DNA of 64,000 nucleotides from Oenanthe sinensis. Taxonomy: Eukaryota > Streptophyta > Magnoliopsida > Apiales > Apiaceae. Below are positions 44,682 through 57,359 of this stretch, in pieces. The position numbers and the translations under genes were made by a program. Every line of letters starts with the position of its first letter. Position 1 is the stretch's first letter. Location of the stretch: contig CM053796.1 of NCBI GenBank assembly GCA_028671895.1, positions 28,518,860 to 28,582,859 on the forward strand, written 5' to 3'. Below the pieces are notes generated by a model. That model made no database searches and was not told where the DNA came from. It was given only the letters and a program-made list of their open reading frames with translations.

Positions 44682-47564
44682 ATGTTTCTATTTGATTGGT
44701 TTTATGGGGTGTTGGCATCTCTTGGGCTATGGCAAAAAGAGGCCAAGATCTTGTTTTTAGGCCTCGATAATGCTGGCAAAACCACCCTTCTTCATATGCT
44801 TAAAGATGAGGTACACCCTTTTCTTGAAATAATTTATCTGTGTTTTTTATATATATATAGAAATGTGTTATAATTTGTATATGTGTTGATTGTGATTTTA
44901 TGTATTAGAGGTTAGTTCAGCATCAGCCTACACAACATCCAACATCAGAAGAGCTGAGTATTGGTAAAATCAAGTTTAAGGCTTTTGATTTGGGGGGTCA
45001 TCAGATTGCTCGTAGAGTTTGGAAAGATTACTATGCCAAGGTCAGTTTCTTATGTATCAAATATTTAGCATTTGATTGTTTTTTTATGATGATTGATCTA
45101 TTTGGGTTGTTCCTAGATCTGCTCAATTTTGGTTGTAGTTTTGTTTGGAGAGTATATGGGTGTTGTTTTGAATGTGCTATAGTTGCGGACATTGATTGGT
45201 TTGTACTGGCTGCCGAAAGGTCACTTTTAAAATGATAGTCCTTGAAAACGATAAGAGTCGAGTTTGAAATGTAGTTTTGTTGTTTCGTTTTCAATTGATA
45301 TTGAGAACTTGTATGCAAGTAAATCCTTTGAATGTGAGAATCTGGATTTTTGTGGTGCTAATGATGTTGTGATTGTCACCATGTAGAAGTAAGTACCTTT
45401 TTGTAAGAAAAGAGCAATACTTGAATTCCTCGGGACTGACTATTAACTGGAATTCTGGAAATTGAATTACTTTGTGGATTTGCATATTCTGGACTCTGAA
45501 ATGCTTTAAGCTGTATACTACTATTATGTTAAAGAACTTTCAAGTATCTTAAAATAACATACTTTGTCCCTCCCAAGGTCTTTGTGCATGTAGAACTTTC
45601 GTAAAAATGCCTCCTCTTGGTGGATTCCTCCTAAATTTTTAGTAACAATAAATTTCTCATTACGATAAATGTGGCGTAGATTATTTGTGCTAGATAATCA
45701 TACTCTTAAGATGCTCAAGCAGTCATGGGGGTAATTCAAGATGACATTTATTGTAGAATATTATCCTCTCCTTGCACCCCACAAAAAGATCGTGTTTCCA
45801 GTTACTTGTGCTGAATGTCTTATTGTTTGGAATCACAGTATAGTCTACAAATGTATATCTATATCTATTGATATAGATATAGTAACACCCACATATGGGA
45901 AAGACCGGACATATAATTTGTCTTTGTAACTAATGTGTTTGTGTATAAAAGGGTGAACAAATTATATGTGGAAAAGCTGTGATATTATCATTGAACAATA
46001 AAGTATAATGTTGGACATTCCTCTTTCTAGCGAGTTGTGCTTTTTATCTTGAATATTGTGTTACTTGACAGTTGTATGTGTTCTGAAATCTCTCAGGCCT
46101 GGTTTTAATTTTATGCTGTCCTATTACCTTCTTTCTTGTATCCTAGGTCATGTCTACTCTGTAGAGTTGTATGAAGTCTATCTAATGAGAAAGGTGGTTT
46201 TTTTTTTAAAAAGCCTTATATTCATTAGAAGAATCTCATTATGACTAAGATCTTTGAAGATCACAATTATTTCCACCGCAAGTAGTAATCATTTTTTTTC
46301 TGTAAAATAGTGAACAGCAGAACATTATACTAGTAGAGAAAAAATCGTAAATTATATAGAGTTGCAGTGTCTCATTTGTATGAGATTAATGGAGTTCTTG
46401 CTATTTTAGCAGTTATTTACTCTAATATTGACAATGGGAGAGGATTATATTCTGGAATTTGAATCATATTAGCTTTAGACATAGTATAGAATAATGTGTC
46501 ACTGTAATCATACATTGTTATATCATTCTATAGTTTGCATGCACTTCACTGCAAATAAGCATTCACTTCCAAACTAGGCACCTAGTCGGCTCACTCATAT
46601 AGTCTTCTAGTGCAAATGTTGTTATCGTTTACAGAAATCAACTTTGTAATGTATTACTGTCATTGGTCCCATTTTCATCTCTACACTAATCTCCTGTTAA
46701 TTCAACATTACTGGAGTCTGGAACACTTTTAAGTTAGGAAAAATGGTAAAGTTAATTCATGGAAAACTTATGAGCCAGATTTATAACTGTAACTTCTTGC
46801 TAAGAAGACTGAAGTATCAGAACACATTGTTGGTGAAGATTAAGTTTTTAAACTGCTCATTTGAAAGTTAAAACACATGTTTCTAGACTGGACACATAAT
46901 GATGATGCTTATCCAAATAGATTGATGGTTTAGTAATTGTTATCGGACTTTTAAATCACTAAGGATTAGTGTCCTACCGTTTACTTATGCCATCACTCTT
47001 ATCCGATTCCCCTACCTTACGGTTGTAGGCTTTTTGTGGGTGGTTTTTGGTGTCAAATATTTTAATTAGATTGCAATCGACTTGCACTTTCTTTAATATT
47101 ATTTGTCATGCTTATTAGAATTGATGCATGTATTTGACTTTTTTTATGGCATCTACTTTATGTGGAATTTTCTTTGATTACTATCAACTTTTTGAGTTGA
47201 GACTTTTTTAACAAGATGCAATAATGTTTTGCAATTTATACAGGTCGATGCCGTAGTTTATCTTGTGGATGCCTATGACAAAGAGAGGTTTGCAGAATCT
47301 AAGAAAGAGTTGGATGCTCTCCTTTCGGATGAGTCACTGGCCACTGTCCCATTTCTTATTCTGGGGAACAAAATTGATATCCCATATGCTGCCTCAGAGG
47401 ATGAGTTGCGCTTTCATCTTGGCCTGACTGGCGTCACCACTGGAAAGGGGAAAGTGAATCTTGCAGATTCAAGTGTGCGTCCTTTAGAAGTATTCATGTG
47501 CAGCATTGTGCGCAAAATGGGGTATGGTGATGGATTCAAATGGGTCTCTCAATACATCAAGTAG
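44682..47564 (+). CDS. SAR1: SAR1 small GTPase (COPII coat assembly), three exons, 193 residues
   Basis: SAR1 binds GTP at the ER, inserts its N-terminal helix in the membrane and recruits SEC23/24 to start COPII budding. Exons are 44682-44810, 44909-45040 and 47244-47564, all with GT-AG introns and each ending on a whole codon. They encode 43, 44 and 106 residues, the family's usual 193. The amphipathic start MFLFDWFYGVLASLGLW is intact. GTP motifs are GLDNAGKT (27-34), DLGGHQ (70-75) and NKID (129-132). An in-frame ATG lies upstream, but 44682 matches the conserved N-terminus. Intron 2 is 2.2 kb and shows no inserted gene. It looks functional. Confidence 0.96.
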
Positions 47565-48400
47565 GATATTTGTCGGTGAGGAGTTTTATGATGTTTTTGC
47601 TCTCTGGAAGAAGAGATGAAATGTTCCAAAGAAGGATTGAAATTCATATTGATTCCCCAGTTTGATTTGTTTGTAAGTTCTTCTCTTGGATGTTCTTTTG
47701 GTCTGCTTGGAAGACCTTTCATTTTATCGTAGTGTAAAATCTTAACAATAGCCATAAAGCAGTTTTACATGTAATCCAGCTCCTTTGACAGCCCATCTAT
47801 TTACTTTATTCTGGTTGGCAGATGTCTTCTTTATATGGTAAATTTGAGAAGTACTGTCTGTATTGGAAATAATTACAGATTAGGACTTGATTCTGCAGGT
47901 ATTCAATATTCATATAAAATGCATCTACTGTAGAAAACTTTGAATTTATATGCTTATATTCTGGGTTTAAATCGGTGATTTAGATAGAAAAAGTACTTGA
48001 TATTGGGTTTTGATGCTTCAACTTCCTGAAGTTTTGCTTAATTCTGGTCACTTGTTTCTGTACATTTGCAGAGTTGGATAGTCAATTACATTGAATAATG
48101 ATAGAAATCTGAATTTAGTTGCAACAGTTGCATCTGGTCAAGAAAAGACTGTATGGTAACAGTAAATTCTGCAAAGTTTTGCCTGATATTAGGGAAGTAA
48201 TTCAATATATACACTCACTATTACTAAGTATCTCCACAATCATCCACACGTGTGGATACAAAACTGCAAGAGACCTCAAAAAAAATTCTTAAAAGTTTTC
48301 TCAAATTCAAATGTTATGCGGGAAGATTGGCTTCAACCTCACTAAAGGACCCCTACTATATGTGCACAAGTACAATAGTATATCATTATTTGATAACTTT
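47565..48400. other. 3' flank of SAR1
   Basis: Probable 3' untranslated region, then AT-rich spacer. No gene was recognised. Confidence 0.5.
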
Positions 48401-48404
48401 TCCT

Positions 48405-48655
48405 AATGGCAGGATTATCAAACCATCTACCGACCGCTACTCATGTTCGGTGCTCTTAGCCAAAAAGACTAAAAAGAAAAAAGAATGGTCACGGAGGTTT
48501 TGTGTAGAATATCAGGCCCTCGATAAGGAGAGAGTGGATGAATATCCTATACCAGTCATTGAGGAATTGTAGGATGAGTTGAATAGGGTTAAGGTTTTTA
48601 CTAATGCTACGTATAATTCCAAATATTTTCTCAAAATGATATGTGATTTGTTTTG
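48405..48655 (+). pseudogene. Ty3-type reverse transcriptase fragment
   Basis: Reading on the plus strand gives the start of a Ty3 RT: IIKPSTDRYSCSVLLAKK, RRFCVEYQALDKERVDEYPI and PVIEEL, then, after a stop at 48570-48572, DELNRVKVF. These match the family blocks (PSxSPxSSPVLLVKKK, RFCVDYRALN, FPIPxIxELLDEL). No LTR or other pol domain is nearby, so this is a lone scrap of about 80 codons. Confidence 0.7.
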
Positions 48656-49168
48656 ATTCGCGGGCGCATATGTATATACGTGGAGTCTCATTTTATTATT
48701 AGGAAAATTATCAATTAACAACCCAGTATTTGGGATAATAAATACGAAGAAGATGACGAAAACATTGACTTGCCCGTTATAAAATACGACCCGCAAACAC
48801 CCCATCTTTACGACCACACAACAACGAGAAAGTCCATTCATTTGCTGTTGACAGTTGACTCAAGTCAACCCAAAGTTCCCGCTAACAAAAGAGGAAAAAA
48901 ATCATTGTAGTTTGCAAATTTTTAAGTAGCGTAGTTACTAGTGTGGGATGGACAAATACATATTGTATCATTAGTGTCTAATAACTGTGGATTATTTAAA
49001 ACTCTGCTCTATTTTCTGTCTATACTTACCACAACCCCAGCAAGAAACTTCTATATCTTTCCCAAGAAACTTCTCAACATTTTACTGAAATTAAATTGGC
49101 ATCTCTCTATTTTTTTTCCTTGTTTTTTATAAGCAGTTGATGATAAATTTTGAGTTCGTGTGTTATGC
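48656..49168. other. Upstream region of the SERK-like gene
   Basis: No coding sequence or repeat recognised. It probably contains the promoter and 5' leader of the receptor kinase gene. Confidence 0.35.
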
Positions 49169-52100
49169 ATGGTGATGGATTGGTTGGTACTCTGGATAAA
49201 TTCTGCTGCTTTCTGCTCAATTTTGGTGTTTAATCAGTTGTCAAGTGTTTCTGCTAATGCTGAAGGTGTGTCACCTACATTTTTGTATTTGGACCCGCCA
49301 ATTTTGTATACTGACACGAAATTTATGTGTGTGAAAGTACACAAATAATTATTCAGTTTGGTGCTTTGTTTCCTTGTTATATAATAAATCCAGGACTGTA
49401 CAACAAATTAAAACTAGGAGACTCAAGTGATTCTATAGCAGTGTGTTTAGAAAATAATTGTACTTCTTTAAGAGAGTAAGATTAATAATCTGTAAATTCG
49501 GTCTGCAGAGGTTGATGAAAGTGCGAAATTTTAGTTTTAATTTTCGAACTGTTGTGATTAGCAGCAGATGGTTTTCTGACTTTTTTGACGCTAAATCTTG
49601 GTAACAGTTAATCATAAATCAACCTCGTTTTATACTGGTGTTCTTTAATGTGTTTGATTCTTTTTTGTATATCAGGTGATGCTTTGATAGCACTGAAGAA
49701 TAACTTAAACGATCCTAACAATGTTCTGCAAAGTTGGAATGCAACCCTTGTGAATCCTTGTGATTGGGTTCATGTTGATTGCAATAATGAAAAAAGTGTT
49801 ACAAGAGTGTACGCCACCTAAACACTCTTTATAGAAGCCTGCAATACTTTTTCTTTTTTCCATTTCTGCTGCGAAAGCGGCAAAATATAAGAAGTTTTGA
49901 TTTTTTTTTTCTAATGTAGAAATCTTGGAAACTCAAACCTATCTGGTAAACTGGTTTCCCAGCTTGATCAGCTTCCAAATTTGCAATACTTGTAAGTCTT
50001 ATCTTTCTTTTTATTACTTACATATTTTCCAATGAAATAAATTTTAAGTATGCGTGGATATTAGGAAGCAGGGTGAGAATCGAACTCTACAGTGGGAGGG
50101 TAAACTTCTGAAAAGATATTTAAGTTAGCAGTTTAGGCTGTTTAGCACAGAAATAAGTGATAAGTGCCCAGAATGACACAACCAAAAGAATAAGTAAAAC
50201 ATATTAAAAAATATGCATCATTGTATTGCATTCTGTTTTCGCACATATATAGAACGTTTTATGGGAGTGTAAAATGGGACAATTAACTCATCCTTGTTTT
50301 TTGAGCATATTGTGTTGAAATTGTGTTAAAAGGAACAACAGCCTTTATCCGCTTACCTTTATTTATCTCTGAATTGCTAACGCCGATGTGTTTTTAATAA
50401 TAGCTTCCCTTTTACAGGGAACTTTATAGTAACAACATAAGCGGAAGAGTTCCTGATGAGCTAGGGAACTTAACAAACTTAGTCAGCTTGGATCTGTACC
50501 AAAACAATTTTAATGGTCCGATTCCAGACACCTTGAAGAAGCTAAAGAAATTACGTTTCTTGTACGCATTACACATCTATAATATCTCTGGTTTTAATTA
50601 TTTATTGTACTTAGCTACTTCTTAAGTAAGAAGTAAGCATCACGCAGATTTTATTAGTTATTGTCCGTGGCTACCCTCTGGACGATAAACCTCATCTCCA
50701 GGAATTTATTTTTTGATTAACATTTAATTATAATTACTGCAATTATATGGGGCTTAGTGGTGGCTGATCTATTCTTCATCTTTGCAAGGATAGGAGGCTG
50801 AATAAAAACAATTTGACAGGAAATATTCCTTATTCTTTGACTACAATCTTGTCATTGCAAGTCATGTGAGTACTAAGCAATCTTTTAGTTCTCTAGGTTT
50901 TAACTTCCTCCTCCATCTCTTTATTTGTATTTTACCTATTTATTATTATATGCACTATCTATGTCAATTGCATGATATCATGACAAAAACATAATTATAT
51001 ATCACCATCTTATTATGTGAAATACAGTGATTTTTCAAACAATCGTTTAACAGGACCAGTTCCGAACAATGGATCCTTCGCCATATTTACACCAATCAGG
51101 CACATCTCTATTTATATTCTTTCCATTTGTAGTTCACTCTGAAATATATATAATATGATGTTAATTTCCTCTTTCCATCTTCCGGTTTTGCTGGTAATCA
51201 ACTGGAGACTCCTCCGGTTTCTCCACCACCTCCACTTCCTCCATCACCACCTCAACTGGGGACTCCTTCCCCACCACCTCAACTGGGGACTCCTTCCCCA
51301 CCTCCTCCACTTTCTTCATCGCGTACATCACCTCCATCACCTCCAGCTTCTCAAGGTTTGAATAATGCCTCTTAACTTAACTTACCTTGGGCAGTATTTG
51401 GAATTCAACATTGTGTTTTATGGTCTTCTTTCTTTTATTATAGTGCTTATGTTACTGATATTTTCCTTGTCTACCTTGTGTAGCCAATGCTACCATAAAA
51501 AAATTATAGGACATACACATTAACTTATGCTAAATGCCTATGCAGCAGCCTTACCCGTGTTTTCATACCCAAGGTTTGAATCAGTGATGAAAAACTGAAG
51601 TAAAGATCAATAAATATATGTTTTTAGATATTATGGATATTTCATTGCATTTACAAGAAAAAATTGATTTTAAGCAATTGTGGAAATATAAGAAAGTGAT
51701 TATAAGTTAGGATATGAATCAATTTATTGTTCATTTAGTTATCTTACTCTCTAAGCTAGTTTAGATTTTATTATACACATAGATATCGTAATCCTATCAC
51801 TCACATATTAGAAAGAGATGACTAAATCCAAATAATGAAATGAGCTCTTTTTATTAAGGGTCATCACATCTTTTCTCTTACACTAAGAAACCATAATTAG
51901 GGTAGTTGATATTTTGCTGTTAATTCACCGGACCTTATATATGAGAAATAATTTATTCCATTAGAATATTTGTTTTTAGTTTATAGCCTTGCATCATCCC
52001 ATGGCCTAGTGGATATCAAGTAGACAGACACTTGATGATCATGCCAACATGTCCTTCAAATGTATGCTTTGTATGTTTTTTATGTGATGTTAATATGGCA

Positions 52101-54332
52101 TGATTTAAACCAACAGTTTTATTGTCATTCCTTAATATTTTGCCACTTATCCTACCCCTTAAAGTTAATTCTTCTCCCCTGAATTATGGGTTCATTATTT
52201 ACTCACTCAGCAACACATTATCAAAAGCTTATGCATCTCAATAAAAAATTAATAATAATAATCCCTTTGTCTACATTAACTTTTAGCAATTGCAATAACG
52301 TCAGTAGGCAACTCTTGTACTTTTGAAGTACGTAAAATGGAAGTCTATTCACATTTTTGGTACCCACATCGAGGCTTGTAATTGAGTTGGATAAGTCAAC
52401 AACTACTGTTTTGACATGTCATTTAGTTTCTTATTAATTGGTAAAGTCATTTCAGGTGTCAACAGTGCAACTGGAGCTATTGCTAGTGGAGTTGCTGTCG
52501 GGGCTGCTTTGCTGCTTGCTGGTCCTGTGATTGTACTTGTTTGGTGGCGAAAAAAGAAGTCACACGGTCATTTCTTTGATGTACCAGGTTTGTATATTTA
52601 AAATTAGCATCAAGTGATCACTGATATTGGAGCATAATATTCCTCACACTTTTTGCCTTTGCAGCTGCAGAAGATCCAGATGTTCATTTAGAACAACTCA
52701 AGCGGTTCTCTTTGCATGAACTGCAAATTGCAACAGATGTATTTAGTAGAAAAAATTTTGTGGGTAAAGGGGGTTTTTGCAAAGTTTATAAAGGCCGGTT
52801 GGCTGATGGGACTCTAGTGGCTGTGAAAAGACTTAAAGAGGAGCGAACCCAAGGAGGGGAATTACAATTTCAAACAGAAGTTGACATGATTAGCATGGCT
52901 GTTCACCGAAATCTACTGCACTTAATAGGCTTTTGTATGACGCCAACTGAGCGTTTGCTTGTTTATCCATTTATGTCTAATGGAAGTGTTGCATCGTGTT
53001 TAAGAGGTACCACTCAGTCCAATTTGCAACTCTCGGCTTTTGAAATCTCTAACAGGGTGTTCTATATTGAAGGATGTTGGTTAATCGGGAATATCATCTA
53101 GTTCTAATAGGTGACAAGTTTTCACCTGATGTCAACACTGATGTATGATGACTTGGAAAAAAAGCATATTGAAAATGGATTTGAACTTGTTTGTTTAGAT
53201 CTTATATTTAAATATGTCAAAAGTAGAATTTTTTGTATATAGTGAAGCAAAAGCAGTGGTTGACTACCTATAAGAAATTGAACAAAAACTACTGTGGCTG
53301 ACACAAAGCCAAAAAACATGGTTTAAATTGTTCTATCAACAAATGGCATCCTCATGAGCTTATTGGTGCATTACTGCAGGGAGAAGTGAGTCACAGCCTC
53401 TACTAGATTGGCCAGTTAGGCAGAGAATTGCACTTGGATCTGCAAGGGGACTTGCTTATCTGCATGATCATTGTGACCCTAAGATCATTCACCGTGATGT
53501 CAAAGCTGCAAATATATTATTGGATGACGAGTTTGAAGCAGTTGTTGGGGACTTTGGGCTGTCTAAACTCATGGACTACAAGAATACTCATATTACTACT
53601 GCTGTACGAGGTACTATCGGACACATAGCACCTGAGTATCTATCAACAGGAAAGTCTACAGAGAAGACAGATTGTTATGGCTATGGTGTTATGCTTCTTG
53701 AGCTCATTACTGGTCAAAGGGCTTTTGATCTTGTTCGGCTTGCCAATGATGATGATGTGATGTTGCTTGATTGGGTCAGCGTTTGCATACCCTTTTTCTG
53801 CTGGTTTATTTATTTAGTGTTTTTATACAACATTGTGTCACTGACTGCACCTTTGGGGTATTTATAGACAATGTAGAAATCAGTGTCAAAATTTATTTTG
53901 AAATTCTAACACACTGCGAATGAGAACTATTTTTTGTTCGGGAATTGATCAATTTTTCTGATTTCTTGTCTATGCTTGAGCTTATTACCTTCCTGTTAAC
54001 TCTTCCTCAAATCTCAGGTGAAAGGACTTCTGAAAGACAAAAAGCTGGAATTGTTGGTCGACGCAGATCTACAGGGTAGCTATGTTGATGAGCAGGTGGA
54101 AGAGCTAATTCAGGTAGCTTTGCTTTGCACACAAAATTCGCCAACTGAACGTCCCAAAATGTCAGAAGTTGTTAGAATGCTTGAAGGTGATGGGTTGGCT
54201 GAGAGGTGGGAAGAATGGCAGGAGGAAATTTTCCGTCAAGATGTCATTAACATACACAATCTGATAAATGATTGGATCATTGCCGATTCCACATACAACC
54301 TTCGTCCAGACGAATTATCTGCACCCAGATGA
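49169..54332 (+). CDS. SERK-type LRR receptor-like kinase, 11 exons, diverged (possible pseudogene)
   Basis: The family are plasma-membrane co-receptors (BAK1/SERK) for brassinosteroid and immune receptors. Exons: 49169-49265, 49676-49808, 49920-49991, 50418-50561, 50794-50865, 51028-51099, 51186-51355, 52456-52587, 52665-53006, 53380-53774, 54018-54332. This is the family's 11-exon plan, and together they give one 647-residue frame. Order: signal peptide; CDWVHVDC cap; five short LRR stretches (about residues 75-195); Ser-Pro-rich SPP region (197-250); membrane helix near 262-283; kinase from about 325. K352, HRDVKAANILL and GDFGLSKLM are present. The family C-terminus SAPR is kept. Odd: the glycine loop reads GKGGFCKVY (Cys336 for Gly), TDCYGYG replaces TDVFGYG, and intron 6 (51100-51185) has GC and GG ends. 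Confidence 0.85.
51243..51300 (+). repeat. Short tandem duplication in the Ser-Pro-rich exon
   Basis: A 27-base unit beginning CCACCTCAACTGGGGACTCC occurs twice in a row without a frame change. It duplicates the residues PPQLGTPSP. Confidence 0.75.
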
Positions 54333-54860
54333 TCCTTCATGCCATGTCCCAGATAATATTCTCTTCCTCAGCTTCCAAATTGTATGTTGCATCAAAAGGG
54401 CTTTGTTTATCTTGTAGCCTTTGTAAGCTGCAGTAGGGCAGTGACATCGAAAGGGTACGCAAGAAACTTGAAAGAACATTTGTGGCAGCACCTTGCATGG
54501 TATATTCCTCTGTTGAAGCTAGTGAAAAATCACTACAAGAATAACATTGGCATTTGGAACACTTGAGCAACAAGATTGCATTTGGAAAAATCGAGCAACA
54601 GGAATATTGTCTTCAGCTTTCTTATAATGGAATGCCATGAATGTGTTCTCATTTTCACTTTCATTTTACTAATTTTCATTGGCAACCATTTTTGGTCTGT
54701 TACTTTTAGTGGTAACTATGTCTTGGTGAGTCAATATGAAATTTGACAAAACTAAGCCATAGTTTGAAGAATAAGCAGGAAGCTCTTGGTAGGGAGGCAA
54801 GGAGGGAGTATCAACAGAAACCATTTCTTCACCAAATATTGAAATTTTGTAATCCATGCC
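54333..54860. other. 3' flank of the SERK-like gene
   Basis: Probable 3' untranslated region and spacer. Short open frames on both strands show no family features. Confidence 0.4.
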
Positions 54861-55166
54861 ATAATCAAATGAGTAAAAAACATAACCTCTGTCATGTTGT
54901 AATGGCCCGGGTGAAGGTCAGAAATACCCATTTTTTACCCAAAATTGACAGGAATACCAGTATTTAAAAACGCGGCCATATATACCAGCATGTTACGCAT
55001 TTGTAAAAGGAGTATAATCAAATGAGTAAAAAACATAACCTCTGTTATGTTGTAATGGCCCGGGTGAAGGCCAGAAATACTCGTTTTTTAACCAAAATTG
55101 ATAGGAATACAGTATCTAAAAACATGGCCATATATATCAGCATACTACGCATCTGTAAAAGGAGTA
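54861..55166 (+). repeat. Two tandem copies of a 153-bp unit
   Basis: Both copies begin ATAATCAAATGAGTAAAAAA (54861 and 55014) and contain GTAATGGCCCGGGTGAAGG. They are roughly 90% alike. Function unknown. Confidence 0.8.
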
Positions 55167-56030
55167 TTACTAGATACACATTTATCAAAAGCTTATCATG
55201 CTAACACACACCTGAAAATTGGGTGATACGCATTGCTAATTACGCATTTTGTACCGGAGTATTCAATTCAATCTATTTTTTTTTGATAGCGTTATAATAG
55301 ATCTGAGTAATATCCATTAGAAAACTATAATAACATCTGAGTAATGAGTTCAAAAAAATAGTTAAATAATGTACAATACACCTTTGGAAGGAAGAGGGAG
55401 AAAGGATAATGAAGTAAAAGATGACATCATTGAATTTGTTTTTGAGACGAGGATTGTATGTATTGTCTGTATATATAAAATTAGGCAAAAAGTGATACGC
55501 ATTTGGCATTTGGCAATGACTTATTATGATGGTATTATTGGTCACTCAATTCTGGAACTGGTATTTCAGTAATAAAATGATAAAAAAACGGGTAAATTTG
55601 CCATTTTTTCTAATGGCCCTGGTTGACTCACCTTATTTTTCAGAAATAATTACTTTTTTCAGAAATAATTATTTACTTTCTGTGATAAAAAAAGTATTTA
55701 TTTAAAAAAATATATGAATGCCCTTTTTAAAAAAAAAAAATACTTATTTCCACACAGTAAGGGAAACAAATGATCCCGTTGTATATATACAACTTTCCGA
55801 CAGCAGAATAATAACCAAAATGCGAATTGGGGATACAGATACAAAATGTTAACTTATTCTGTCTAAAAACGATGATGAGAAATGGCCATCTTTATTCTAA
55901 CTTTATACTTAATTTTAACATAATTTCTTATCTATTAAATGTTGAAAATAAAATTAATATGAACACAAGTAAACTTTAAAATCTAGAGTAAAATTTAGTT
56001 TGCTTATCCAAAGAGCAAGTCCAATGCAAT
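55167..56030. other. AT-rich interval, no gene seen
   Basis: TACGCAT recurs (about 55225, 55240 and 55495), continuing a motif present in the adjoining tandem units. Open frames here are short and lack features. Confidence 0.35.
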
Positions 56031-56032
56031 GT

Positions 56033-56306
56033 CATTAGATGTGCTATTTCTATAATATAATATCAATTATACAATATAACACTGCAATACAATGCTATAG
56101 GAGGTGTTAAAATAAAAAAGTGTTATATTTTGTTCTATATAATATAGAACCAAGTATAAACGTATCTATAATTGTCACATGAAGCATGTAAGTGGAAAAT
56201 TGGAAAGAAAACATTTATTTTAATAAATTTAATATTATATTTTATATTATTTATTGAAAAGTTATTTAATTTTATTTTTATTTTGATATTATTATTGGAC
56301 TTGCTT
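56033..56306. mobile_element. Probable Tourist-like MITE
   Basis: Ends GAGCAAGTCCAATGCAATG and, on the other strand, AAGCAAGTCCAATAATAAT are inverted and resemble the MITE at 43329. The interior is AT-rich without an ORF. A 3-bp duplication could not be fixed with certainty. Confidence 0.6.
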
Positions 56307-56549
56307 TAATAAAATTTAAAGGAGTAAAATTTGGGTCAGTAATTCCAAACTGAATTTTACTCAATTTTAATAGTACAACTAAAAGTTAGCCGACACAAAA
56401 ACCCGTTGCCATCCTGGACTCCACAAGGATCTAATCAATTTTATATACAAGTCATGAGCCTTTCGAGCACGAGAAACATATTATTCAGTGTAGATCCAAG
56501 TGAAACACTATGCGTGTTCTTTGTCTCTTCTGTATACATTAGCTGTTAG

Positions 56550-57137
56550 AATGGAGTTTGCGGGTCGGGTTGCCGGGTTTGAATCGTTTTTCTACTTAAC
56601 TTAATTAATTCGGTTTGAAAATTTTCAATCATTTATGTTAAAAAATATTATACAACCTAATCTTATCTAATTTAAATCGGTTTGGATCGGTTGGTTCAGG
56701 TTGAACGGTTTATAATTAATATTAAAATTTTATATTTCCACATATCTTAACATAAATTGCGCTAATAAAATGTACTATCTCAACATAAATGACAACAAAA
56801 CTAGAACAACATTAACGAAATATGTTCATAAATAGTAAAATTTATAACTAATCTAACAAATATTTAAAATTTTAAATATATAATTATTATTATATTAATA
56901 TCTAATGTATAAATTATCGTGAAAATATAAAATATCGGATGTAATTATATATTATCATATTATATATATGTATCGGGTTGGCTAAATAATTTTCTAACCC
57001 ATACCCGACCTAATTAATTCAGATTGAACTCTTTTTAACTCAACTTAATATCTGATTTTTTTTATTTTGAGTTAAATCAACCGAAATAAGAGTCAATTTA
57101 GATCGATTTAATCGAATTTTGTAACCCGTAACCACGG
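56550..57137. mobile_element. Non-autonomous DNA transposon candidate with 10-bp target duplication
   Basis: The ten bases TAGCTGTTAG occur immediately on both sides (56540-56549 and 57138-57147). The ends contain weakly inverted GGGTT-rich sequence (GCGGGTCGGGTTGCCGGG on the left, GGTTACGGGTTAC on the right in reverse). A 9- to 10-bp duplication suggests a Mutator-like MITE. The interior is AT-rich with no ORF. Confidence 0.55.
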
Positions 57138-57359
57138 TAGCTGTTAGCATGCATGTTTTAATTTTCATTGCCTTGCTCTTTCTAAAACAGGTCTAACACG
57201 CTTCTTACTCACTAATCATTATTGTGTGCGTGACGTGTGTCTACTTACTATATATTACTAGACCGCTTGGCTAGCAAATAATATACGAGTATCTTTTATA
57301 CTTCACTCTCAAGCTTAATCTATACACACTATTTATTCTTCTAAAATCAGGTTTAGATT

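Noticed and set aside
45041..47243. Additional exons or an inserted element in the 2.2-kb SAR1 intron
   Set aside because: The three exons already give the full 193 residues, and no terminal repeats or protein matches were visible.
55369..55572. Possible 67-codon gene downstream of the SERK-like gene
   Set aside because: No recognisable domain, AT-rich context, and an overlapping minus-strand frame of similar length. Coding is not supported.
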